Source of the DNA: an uncultured Collinsella sp.
GTDB lineage: Bacteria; Actinomycetota; Coriobacteriia; Coriobacteriales; Coriobacteriaceae
Direction: 5' to 3'
Length of the DNA: 19,798 nt
NCBI GenBank assembly: GCA_902491415.1
Contig: CABUHP010000005.1
Coordinates: 1 to 19,798, forward strand
The translations under genes were made by a program, and so were the position numbers. This document shows, piece after piece, positions 8,007 to 16,441 of this stretch. Positions within the stretch are counted from its first letter, which is position 1, and the number at the start of each line of letters is the position of its first letter. The notes below the pieces were generated by a model. The model worked only from the letters and a program-made list of their open reading frames with translations. It did no database searches and was not told where the DNA came from.

Positions 8007-8044
8007 GGAAGGACGCTCGACTCACACGAGTCGAACGCCCTTCC
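8007..8044 (-). terminator. Intercistronic hairpin between PTS and scrB
   Basis: GGAAGGACGCTCGACTC (8007-8023) and GAGTCGAACGCCCTTCC (8028-8044) pair over 17 positions, two of them G-T/wobble, around a 4-base loop. There is no T-run on either side. Because it lies between two genes of one pathway, a role in mRNA stability or partial termination that lowers scrB relative to the PTS is more likely than full termination. Confidence 0.55.
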
Positions 8045-8083
8045 TCAAATGGACTTATCCTCAGATTACACTGAACGGCTCAA

Positions 8084-9535
8084 CTAGAAGCTAACGTCGA
8101 AGCCAGCGCCAGCGCCCTCTTCATCGGTGGTCGGCACGCCCTTTGCCTTGTTGTAGGCAAAGATCAAGACGATCGGCACGATAAAGGCGATGAGATTGCC
8201 AGCCACATACCACACGAGGGTCTCGGGCGTGACGATGAGCAGGCCAAGCACGCCGGTCAGACCCTGACCGATAGCGCGCACCTCAAAGAGCTTGACGAAG
8301 GCACCGCCGCAGCCTGCACCGATGCATGCGCAGATGAACGGAATGATCGAATAGCGCATGTTTGCAGCAAAGATAGCGGGCTCGGAGATTCCGACCAGCG
8401 TCGGGATAAAGGACGACATGCAGATGTTGCGCTCTTTGGAGTGCTTCTTGTGAATGAGGTACATACCGATGGCGCCGCCGCCCTGGGCGATGATGGAAAC
8501 GGACCAGATGGCCTGGATGTAGTTGAAGCCAGTCGTGGCAACAAGGTTTGCCTCGATACCCTGGATGAACTGATGCGTACCGGTAACGACGAGCGGCTGC
8601 AGGAACGCGGCGAAGACAAAGGCACCAAAGACGCCCATCCTGTTGTACAGGATATCGATTACGCCGGCGAGGACGTCACCGATCAGGTTGCCGAGCGGGC
8701 CGAACACGGTGAACAGGGCGACGTTAGCAAGAATCAGGGTAACGGTCGGGACAAAGACGAACGAAACGACCTCGGGGATGTACTTCTGGGCAATCTTTTC
8801 GACCTTGGCCATAAACCAGGCAGTCAGGATTGCAGGGAATACGCCGCCCTGGAAAGCAACCATGGGAATGGATAGCGGACCGAAGTTCCAATACTCAGCA
8901 CCCGTCGGGTCCATAACGAACGTGTTGCGGTTCATAAGGCTCGGGTGAACCATGACGATACCGACGAGGATGCCCAGGATCGGGTTACCGCCAAAACGCT
9001 TGACCGCGCTGTACATAACCAGGACAGGCAGGTAGTCGAACGTGGTGGCGATAATGGCAAAGAAGCTTGCGAGGTTCTTGAGGAACTCGCTGTGATCGGC
9101 GAGGCTGCCTTCCATGCCAAAGAGGCCGTTGGCAACGATCAGCGACTTAAGGCCGATGATGATTGCAGCGCCGACGAAGGCGGGAATGATGGGGATAAAG
9201 ATGTCCGAGAATACCTTGAGGACCGAGAAGAACTTGCCCTTCTTGTCCGCCTCAGCGCCCTTGACCTCGGAAGCACTGATCTCCTTAACGCCCGTCAGAG
9301 CCATAAACTCATCGTAAACCTTGTTGACGGTACCGGTACCGAAGATGATCATGAGCTGGCCGCTGTTGTACAGCACGCCCTTGACGCCATCGATGTTCTC
9401 GAGCTCGGCCTTGTTGTATTTGCTCGTATCCTTGAGCACCAGACGCAGACGGGTCACGCAATGCGTGGCGCCCTCGATGTTCTCCAAACCGCCGACGTTG
9501 TCGACGACTTGCTGGGACACTGCCTTGTAGTCCAT
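8084..9535 (-). CDS. scrA: PTS EIIBC, sucrose/trehalose (glucose-superfamily) type
   Basis: A 483-residue sugar permease-phosphotransferase. The N-terminal EIIB domain (about 1-90) carries the phosphorylated Cys26 in ATHCVTRLRLVLKD. The EIIC domain that follows (about 105-465) has roughly ten membrane helices and the motifs KRFGGNPILGILVGIVMVHP and GISEPAIFAANMR typical of sucrose and trehalose permeases. There is no fused EIIA domain, so it must borrow an EIIA (glucose type) from elsewhere. The ATG at 9535 is preferred over one 12 bases upstream, because GGAG is well spaced from it. The gene lies 45 bases after the divergent GH32-like gene and before scrB. Sucrose is the best guess for substrate given the GH32 neighbours; another fructoside is possible. 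Confidence 0.88.
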   Translation of the reverse strand: MDYKAVSQQVVDNVGGLENIEGATHCVTRLRLVLKDTSKYNKAELENIDGVKGVLYNSGQLMIIFGTGTVNKVYDEFMALTGVKEISASEVKGAEADKKGKFFSVLKVFSDIFIPIIPAFVGAAIIIGLKSLIVANGLFGMEGSLADHSEFLKNLASFFAIIATTFDYLPVLVMYSAVKRFGGNPILGILVGIVMVHPSLMNRNTFVMDPTGAEYWNFGPLSIPMVAFQGGVFPAILTAWFMAKVEKIAQKYIPEVVSFVFVPTVTLILANVALFTVFGPLGNLIGDVLAGVIDILYNRMGVFGAFVFAAFLQPLVVTGTHQFIQGIEANLVATTGFNYIQAIWSVSIIAQGGGAIGMYLIHKKHSKERNICMSSFIPTLVGISEPAIFAANMRYSIIPFICACIGAGCGGAFVKLFEVRAIGQGLTGVLGLLIVTPETLVWYVAGNLIAFIVPIVLIFAYNKAKGVPTTDEEGAGAGFDVSF

Positions 9536-9580
9536 GTTCCTCTCCATTCCTTTTCTAAATCATAAAACGGTTCGTTGCCG

Positions 9581-10963
9581 CTACAGAGACGCGATCGTTG
9601 CGTTTGCGCACTTGAGCGCACCGTCGGTGACGGTAAGCGCCACACCCTGGCCCTGCTTGTTGCAGAAGCGAGCGTTGAGCGCAACATCATCGACAAAGAT
9701 GGTCGCGATGTCGTCGTCGACGACCAGACGCACATGGTGAGTGCCCTCGCCCTTAAAGAACAACGGACGCTCGAGGCCCATGTTGTTGACCTGGAACCAC
9801 GGGTACTGGGGAGCCGGCGTGAACTCGAGCTTGCCCTCGCGCAGGTTGGCGCGGAACTCATAGGCAAGACCGGTCTCGGCGTCCTCGGCGAACTTGACCG
9901 AGAAGCCGGCAGCGTTACCGCCGAGCTCAATGTCGGCATCGAGCAAGTAGGTGGAGCCGGCATCCGCGGCGAGCACCTGCTCGACCTTGCCCGACTCGCA
10001 GGAAAGCTCAAAGGTCTCGACTGCCTTAGCCTCGCCAAAGGCGCCAAGCATGCTGTCGGGGAGCTTGGTGCCGAGCGTTCCGTCGGCACGCTGAACGATC
10101 TCGAGGGGCATAAAGGTGCCACCCCATAGGTAAGAGCTGGGGTCGCCGCCCTCGTCACGCGTAGGAACCCAACCAAAGAGAACGCGACGCTCGCCATCGA
10201 ATGCGGTGCGAGCGGCGTAGTACGCGCGGCCGTCGAAGGAGTCGTCAGCGGGGGTAATCCAAGGACCGTTGATGGACTTGGACATGCGGTAACGGGTCTT
10301 GTTGCCGTCGCTGTACTCGGAAAAGACGAGGTACCACCAGTCGCCCATCTTAAAGAGATCAGGCATCTCGAACATGGTGTACAGGCCCGGGTTCCACCAG
10401 TCGCCCTGGAACTCCCAGTTGGTCAGATCCTTGGAGGTGAACTTGACCAGGCGGCCGGTCATCAGACGCTTGTCCTCGCCCACACGCGTGCCGAGGATGA
10501 GCATGTACTCTTCGTTCTCCTCATCCCAAAGCACAAAGGGATCGCGCCAGTTGCGGTCATCGTAACCCTCCTGGGGCGGAAGCAGCGTCTCGGCGATGTT
10601 CTTCTCCCACTTGACGGCGTCGTCGCTCGTTGCGTGAAGAAGAACCTGCTTCATCAAACGTGCGCGGACCTTATCGCGATTGCAACCAGTGTAGAGCGCA
10701 TGGTACTTGTCGCCCACCTTAAACACCGTGCCGGCATAAACGTACTGGTCGACTTCCTCGTCGCCGCCACGCTCAAGGCTCTCGCCAAAGTCCTTGTAGT
10801 TGACGAAATCCTTGGTCGTCGCGAGTGCCCAGCCAAACGGCTCTCCGAAAGGTCCGGGGTTACGCGTGTCACGCTGATGATAGAGATAGAACGTGCCGTC
10901 CTCGCCGTACGGCATGATGTCGCCTACCCAAATTCCCTCAGGCTGGTAATACACCTTGTGCAT
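9581..10963 (-). CDS. Divergent GH32-like (clan GH-J) beta-fructosidase-family enzyme
   Basis: This 460-residue enzyme resembles GH32 but with altered motifs. The N-terminal strand reads YYQPEGIWVGDIMPYG (5-20), placing Asp15 where the usual NDPNG nucleophile lies. RDP is present (140-142, NWRDPFVLW), and FEMPDLF (198-204, Glu199) replaces ECPDLF. A beta-sandwich-like domain forms the C-terminal third. There is no signal peptide, so the substrate is cytoplasmic, probably a phosphorylated or transported fructoside. The start ATG at 10963 has AAGGAAG six bases upstream; 15 more codons are open but unlikely. It is the first gene after the operator-laden promoter and precedes the PTS gene by 45 bases. 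Its specificity is not obvious: a second fructosidase or a related hydrolase working with scrB. Confidence 0.78.
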   Translation of the reverse strand: MHKVYYQPEGIWVGDIMPYGEDGTFYLYHQRDTRNPGPFGEPFGWALATTKDFVNYKDFGESLERGGDEEVDQYVYAGTVFKVGDKYHALYTGCNRDKVRARLMKQVLLHATSDDAVKWEKNIAETLLPPQEGYDDRNWRDPFVLWDEENEEYMLILGTRVGEDKRLMTGRLVKFTSKDLTNWEFQGDWWNPGLYTMFEMPDLFKMGDWWYLVFSEYSDGNKTRYRMSKSINGPWITPADDSFDGRAYYAARTAFDGERRVLFGWVPTRDEGGDPSSYLWGGTFMPLEIVQRADGTLGTKLPDSMLGAFGEAKAVETFELSCESGKVEQVLAADAGSTYLLDADIELGGNAAGFSVKFAEDAETGLAYEFRANLREGKLEFTPAPQYPWFQVNNMGLERPLFFKGEGTHHVRLVVDDDIATIFVDDVALNARFCNKQGQGVALTVTDGALKCANATIASL

Positions 10964-11006
10964 CCGAGACTTCCTTTCCCACGAGATACTAACTCGGTAC
11001 AACTGC

Positions 11007-11035
11007 AAGATATGTCAATCGTTTTCATATGTCAA
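11007..11035 (-). promoter_or_regulatory. Promoter of the sugar operon
   Basis: On the minus strand TTGACA (complement of 11030-11035) is followed after 17 bases by TATCTT (complement of 11007-11012), a near-consensus sigma-70 promoter. The -35 lies in one operator repeat and the spacer and -10 lie in or beside the other, so a bound repressor would block polymerase directly. The start codon is about 44 bases past the -10. Confidence 0.72.
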
Positions 11036-11043
11036 ACGTTTTC
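11010..11043. promoter_or_regulatory. Tandem 17-base operator repeats for the LacI regulator
   Basis: ATATGTCAATCGTTTTC (11010-11026) and ATATGTCAAACGTTTTC (11027-11043) are adjacent direct repeats differing at one base. Each is centred on a CG within the AAACGTTT-like core typical of LacI-family operators. They overlap the operon promoter. Related copies lie at 11078-11094 and 12179-12195. Confidence 0.75.
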
Positions 11044-11077
11044 ACACCAATACATCTTTTCGCAGTTCCAGTCGTCG

Positions 11078-11094
11078 GCAAACGGTTGACATAT
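11078..11094. promoter_or_regulatory. Third operator copy, inverted
   Basis: GCAAACGGTTGACATAT matches the reverse complement of the 17-base operator repeat at 15 of 17 positions. It lies about 44 bases upstream of the promoter -35, between the lacI-type gene and the promoter, and could support looping or cooperative binding by the repressor. Confidence 0.6.
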
Positions 11095-11147
11095 GCCGGC
11101 GAACGGTCATCAGAGGCGTTTGAGAGATTCTTTTGGCACGGGATGAA

Positions 11148-12158
11148 CTACGCGGTTTTGCCCTCAATGAGTTCAACGGGGAGCTTGATATTCGATTCGG
11201 GATTATCGCCGTTAACAAGAGCGATGATGGATTGCGCCGCGAGCTCTCCGATGCGATCGATATCTTGGCGCACGGTTGTTAAGTCAGGCATAAACGTCAT
11301 AGTGCGGCGGGCACCATCCGCGCCCACGACCTTAATATCGTCCGGAGCGCTCAAGCCGCGCTGCTTCATCACGTTGAGACAGATGGCCGCCATCGTGTCG
11401 TCTCCCGCAAAGATGCCATCAATATCGGGGTTCTCATCGAGGATTTTCGCAACGACCGCGCTCTTTTCGTCGTCGGGCTTAACGAACTCGACCTCACGGA
11501 CAAGCGCGGGCAAACCGGCCTGCTCAACAACATCGAGGTAGGCATCGGTACGCTTATTGGCAGGCATGCGCATGCGGCTATTGCTGCGCAGGCACAGGAT
11601 GCGTGAACATCCGTCATCGATCAGGCGACGCGTGGCAAGTTCGCCGATGCTATAGCTGTCGCTCGCAATCTGAACAGAGGCCTCGCCAAGGTCGCAGTCG
11701 ATACCAACCAGACTCAAGCCCATCTCGGCATACGCCTCGGCACCGATATTAAGCGAGTTGACGATGACGCCATCAACCATATTGCGCCGAAGCATATCGA
11801 TATAAGAACGCTCAAGATCAGGTCGATTGGCACTATTGCACAGCAGCATCTTAAAACCGTTTTCGGCCAACGTGCGCTCGACCGCCTGCACAACCTGAGC
11901 ATGGAACGGGCTGCTCACAAAGGGAACGATCATGCCGATAAGGTTCAGGCGACCGTTGAGCATGGCACGGGCGATATCGTTGGGCGTGTAATTGATGCGC
12001 TCCATCGCCGCATGGACTTTATCGCGGGTTTCCTGACTAATGTAGCCGCGATTATTAAGCACGCGAGATACCGTAGTAGGCGAAACCCCCGCCACCGCTG
12101 CAACTTCCTTGATGCCAGGCTTAGCAGAATCCTTAGAACGAGCGCCCTCGCGAGCCAT
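11148..12158 (-). CDS. LacI-family transcriptional repressor of the sugar locus
   Basis: A 336-residue regulator. The LacI helix-turn-helix with hinge occupies about residues 13-62 (IKEVAAVAGVSPTTVSRVLNNRGYIS, then YTPNDIARAM). A periplasmic-binding-protein-like sugar domain follows, including the GIFAGDDTMA and ADGARRTMTFMPDLTTVRQD stretches. It should bind the CG-centred operators at 11010-11094 and release them when a sugar or sugar phosphate is bound. GGGAGGG precedes the ATG. A single related operator at 12179-12195 upstream suggests autoregulation. It is transcribed in the same direction as the operon, with its stop about 54 bases before the third operator and no visible terminator, so read-through into the operon is possible. 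Sucrose or fructoside response is inferred from context. Confidence 0.9.
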   Translation of the reverse strand: MAREGARSKDSAKPGIKEVAAVAGVSPTTVSRVLNNRGYISQETRDKVHAAMERINYTPNDIARAMLNGRLNLIGMIVPFVSSPFHAQVVQAVERTLAENGFKMLLCNSANRPDLERSYIDMLRRNMVDGVIVNSLNIGAEAYAEMGLSLVGIDCDLGEASVQIASDSYSIGELATRRLIDDGCSRILCLRSNSRMRMPANKRTDAYLDVVEQAGLPALVREVEFVKPDDEKSAVVAKILDENPDIDGIFAGDDTMAAICLNVMKQRGLSAPDDIKVVGADGARRTMTFMPDLTTVRQDIDRIGELAAQSIIALVNGDNPESNIKLPVELIEGKTA

Positions 12159-12178
12159 AGCACCCTCCCCTCATCAAC

Positions 12179-12195
12179 ATGTCATACGTTTACAT
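12179..12195. promoter_or_regulatory. Operator-like site before the lacI-type gene
   Basis: ATGTCATACGTTTACAT is an imperfect CG-centred palindrome closely similar to the 17-base operators of the sugar operon. It lies 20 bases upstream of the repressor start, where a bound repressor would block its own transcription or elongation. Confidence 0.62.
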
Positions 12196-12312
12196 ACGAA
12201 CAAAGCATACCCCAACAAGAGCGGGAAGACGGTAACAGTACAAGTAAGTAAACGACTCATCCAAATAATTAGGAGAGTTCCGCCTAAAGGGTGACTCCAA
12301 AGGACCCCACAT

Positions 12313-12435
12313 GGCCGGTTTTGGGTTATTTTCCAAAACATCCCGCAGGACGCAAAGAGGCTCCGCCGCGCAACGCGCGCAGCGGAGCCTCTTTGCATGT
12401 CCGAGGACGTTTTGGGAAATAACCCAAAACCGGCC
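12313..12435. repeat. 123-base nested palindrome downstream of the glycyl-radical gene
   Basis: Outer arms at 12313-12343 and 12405-12435 are inverted copies over 31 bases with two mismatches. An inner stem, GCAAAGAGGCTCCGC (12352-12366) with GCGGAGCCTCTTTGC (12382-12396), is perfect over 15 bases with a 15-base loop. The 8-base segments between the stems do not pair. Each outer arm is also a small palindrome, of the form GTTTTGGG-ttattt-CCCAAAAC. It begins 27 bases past the restored stop of the glycyl-radical gene, so it probably ends the pflB transcript, but the size and nesting exceed a normal terminator and suggest a dispersed repeat element. It occupies most of the 304-base gap 12159-12462; the rest (12196-12312) shows no gene. 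Confidence 0.75.
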
Positions 12436-12462
12436 CCAGTAATCCTACAGGAGTTGAACCCT

Positions 12463-12715
12463 TTAGAACTTGTCGTGGAAGGTACGCGCAATGACCTCGT
12501 CCTGCTGCTCCCTTGGTGAGCGTGTGGAAGTTCACGGCGTAGCCGGAAACGCGGATGGTCAGCTGCGGGTACTTCTCGGGGTGAGCCTGAGCGTCGAGCA
12601 GCGTCTCACGGTTGAAGACGTTGATGTTCAGGTGGTGGCCACCCTTCTCGGCGTAAGCGTCGAGCATGTGGACCAGGTTATCGGCCTGAGTCTCGGAAAC
12701 TTCAGAAACCTTCAT
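12463..12715 (-). pseudogene. grcA: Glycyl-radical subunit of split PFL (GrcA-like), frameshifted in this sequence
   Basis: After correcting one base this encodes 83 residues equal to the C-terminal glycyl-radical domain of pyruvate formate-lyase: [23 protein letters not shown], then the radical site RVSGYAVNF (Gly58) and a tail ending TFHDKF. As written, an extra G in the run at 12510-12512 (plus-strand CCC) shifts the frame right after LTK. The normal final 16 codons are lost and translation continues to 12326 through the palindrome, giving 129 residues. Removing one base restores [15 protein letters not shown] and a TAA at 12463-12465. The ribosome site AAGGAG is seven bases before the ATG. 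It lies 85 bases after pflB, which lacks this domain, so the product is needed for PFL activity rather than being only a stress spare as in E. coli. The indel may be a sequencing error or a true mutation. Confidence 0.85.
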
Positions 12716-12738
12716 AATGTGTCTCCTTCGATTAATAG

Positions 12739-12758
12739 GCGCCGGCCGAAACCGGCGC
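12739..12758 (-). other. GC-rich hairpin just upstream of the glycyl-radical gene
   Basis: GCGCCGG (12739-12745) and CCGGCGC (12752-12758) form a perfect 7-pair stem with a 6-base loop, ending 12 bases before the AAGGAG ribosome site of the small gene. With the AT-rich hairpin at 12775-12799 it fills the pflB-grcA gap. A role in transcript processing or in setting the ratio of the two subunits is an inference. Confidence 0.5.
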
Positions 12759-12774
12759 GCTAATCAGTAATCGT

Positions 12775-12799
12775 TATTGTTAGTATAGCACTAACAATA
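12775..12799 (-). promoter_or_regulatory. AT-rich hairpin and possible extended -10 promoter after pflB
   Basis: TATTGTTAG (12775-12783) and CTAACAATA (12791-12799) pair perfectly around a 7-base loop, two bases beyond the pflB stop. On the minus strand the loop and arm read TGCTATACT, an extended -10 element with no clear -35, so the small gene might have a promoter of its own. Whether DNA element or RNA hairpin cannot be decided from sequence. Confidence 0.4.
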
Positions 12800-12800
12800 G

Positions 12801-14852
<2,052 letters not shown>

Positions 14853-15319
14853 TGTGTAACCACGCTCCTAGTTACGTGTAATGCGGCGCTCTCTCACACC
14901 GCTGCTTATTGAATTCTTGAATTTTCGGCTTGCACTACCGGCTTCTTCCGTTCTTCGCCACATGTTGGTGCAGGGAAAAACGTTTGTCCACCTTGGAACT
15001 GCAACCCTAAACCCAAGATTTCACCTGTCTGTGAAGGATAACATAGCGACCCTCTCCATCTGGGCTGTTATATGTTTCTTTTTTTATATCATAAAGGCGT
15101 TTTTAACAAATCCGCAGGAAATGCGAGCGCGAGCAACTACCGTTCACCGATTTGTTTGGTATTTTTCCTTGCCTTTGTACGACGTTCACTCTAGCTGTTA
15201 TGCCAGCTTTAGCAGGGTAAAGTGTCCCAGAGACCCTACAGAAACTGCAGGGCGGCCACGGTATCCCCCGTGGCCGCCCTGTGGCGTAGCTAGTTTTTAG
15301 CTTTGATTGCCGCTTGGCA
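14853..15319 (-). promoter_or_regulatory. pfl promoter region and long leader
   Basis: No gene is seen in this 467-base gap. On the minus strand TTGTTA (complement of 15104-15109) precedes TGATATAAA (15083-15091), a plausible extended -10 promoter, which would give a leader of about 220 bases before pflB. Inside the leader are TTCAC-N6-GTGAA (15020-15035) and AAAACGTTTG at 14977-14986, which shares its core with the LacI-family operators of the sugar operon. The right part holds the terminator at 15248-15281. Confidence 0.5.
15248..15281 (-). terminator. Strong hairpin after the permease gene
   Basis: CAGGGCGGCCACGG (15248-15261) and CCGTGGCCGCCCTG (15268-15281) pair perfectly over 14 bases with a 6-base loop, 38 bases past the permease stop. 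On the minus strand it is followed by CAGTTTCTG, with only a short T-run. It should separate the permease transcript from the pfl promoter. Confidence 0.75.
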
Positions 15320-16333
15320 TTAGGCGGCTGCGGCGGCCTTGTCGGTCGTTGCCTTGCTGTTGCCCTGGCCCTCAAAATGCTTGTAGCACCAGCTGGTGAC
15401 CAGCGGGGTCAAAATAGCCGTCACGATTGCGCAGGCAGCAACCTGTGCCGTAGCCGTCGCGAGCACGGCGCCGCCGTACATGGCCCCGTTGACGCTTGCC
15501 ATGGCAGCAGGCGTGGCCACATTGGCTCCGGCGCAGCTCGAAATGGCCGCACCTGCGACACCCGTACCGCCCGTGAGCTTATCGACCGCGATGACGGGAA
15601 TTGCAAAGATCACCGAACAGATCACGCCGAGCAGAATACCGGGAAGACCGCCATTAATGAGCTGGCCAAAGGTCATGGTCGAGCCCATTGCAAAGAAGAC
15701 GAGCACGATGATGGCGGAAAGTGCCGGTGCCATCATCTTCTTAAAGCTGGGGAACAGGTTGCCCAGGATAATGCCGACGACGATCGGCAGGATGGCGCCC
15801 ACGAGCGACCAGCCAATCGGAGCCTGACCGGCGGCGCCGAGCACGATCATCGTGACCGGAGGGCCGACAACGAGCGTGGTGATGGCGACGGCGCCACGCT
15901 CGGCCTCGTTGCCCATGGTGCCCATCAGTCCAGCGTACATAGCGTTGTTGGCACCCGTGCAAGCGGCCAGCATCACCATGGCCGAGATGCCAAACAGGTT
16001 GTCGTTGAACACATAAAGGATGAGCAGCGACACGGCAACGACCACGATCTGCTTGACGGCGATGATGATGGCGCCGCGGGCAGCGGCGGCAGGAGCACTC
16101 TTAAACGAAATCGTCGTACCGACGATGAGCAAAAATGCGCCCACGAGCGGGCCTGCACCCTGCTGGGTCATGCCAAGCGTAAAGCTGCCGAGCGTTTTGA
16201 ACAGGTCAGGGAACAGCGTGTTGAGCAGGCAGCCCAACAAAAGCGGCACCAAAATATTGGCACCCGGGATGGAGGACATCTTAAAGAACGGCTCCTTTGC
16301 CGCCGGCGCCTCCACCGCAGTCGATTCACTCAT
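15320..16333 (-). CDS. kdgT: 2-keto-3-deoxygluconate permease (KdgT family)
   Basis: A 337-residue membrane transporter of the KDGT family with about ten helices. The start region reads IPGANILVPLLLGCLLNTLFPDL, followed by conserved glycine-rich helices GANNAMYAGLMGTMG and GGTGVAGAAISSCAGANVATPAAMA, both typical of proton-coupled 2-keto-3-deoxygluconate symporters. The C-terminus is a short Ala/Lys-rich tail. The ATG at 16333 is chosen since AAGGAG lies six bases before it; the ATG at 16354 lacks a ribosome site. It is downstream of the short-chain dehydrogenase with a hairpin in between. No KDG kinase or aldolase is in the window, so the exact substrate is inferred from family only. Confidence 0.85.
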   Translation of the reverse strand: MSESTAVEAPAAKEPFFKMSSIPGANILVPLLLGCLLNTLFPDLFKTLGSFTLGMTQQGAGPLVGAFLLIVGTTISFKSAPAAAARGAIIIAVKQIVVVAVSLLILYVFNDNLFGISAMVMLAACTGANNAMYAGLMGTMGNEAERGAVAITTLVVGPPVTMIVLGAAGQAPIGWSLVGAILPIVVGIILGNLFPSFKKMMAPALSAIIVLVFFAMGSTMTFGQLINGGLPGILLGVICSVIFAIPVIAVDKLTGGTGVAGAAISSCAGANVATPAAMASVNGAMYGGAVLATATAQVAACAIVTAILTPLVTSWCYKHFEGQGNSKATTDKAAAAA

Positions 16334-16390
16334 ATATATCTCCTTTGGATGCATGCGAATCGAAGCCGCACGCGCCTATGTCAGAAAGAA

Positions 16391-16422
16391 GGCGACGGTC
16401 CCGAGTCGCAGGAGCCGTCGCC
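16391..16422 (-). terminator. Hairpin between the dehydrogenase and the permease
   Basis: GGCGACGG (16391-16398) and CCGTCGCC (16415-16422) form an 8-pair stem that can extend by three pairs with one bulge. On the minus strand it is followed by TTCTTTCTG, a modest T-rich tract, so it may end or attenuate transcription after the dehydrogenase. Confidence 0.6.
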
Positions 16423-16441
16423 GAATAATCATCGCGGGGTA

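Noticed and set aside
12326..12462. C-terminal part of the 129-residue reading of the small PFL gene
   Set aside because: This extension exists only because of the extra G at 12510-12512 and reads through a palindrome; the restored frame ends at 12463 with normal PFL residues.
12500..12520. Programmed ribosomal frameshifting in the glycyl-radical gene
   Set aside because: The site AAG-GGA-GCA lacks a recognised slippery heptamer, a strong pause structure or an internal ribosome site; an indel in a G-run is simpler. Not fully excluded.
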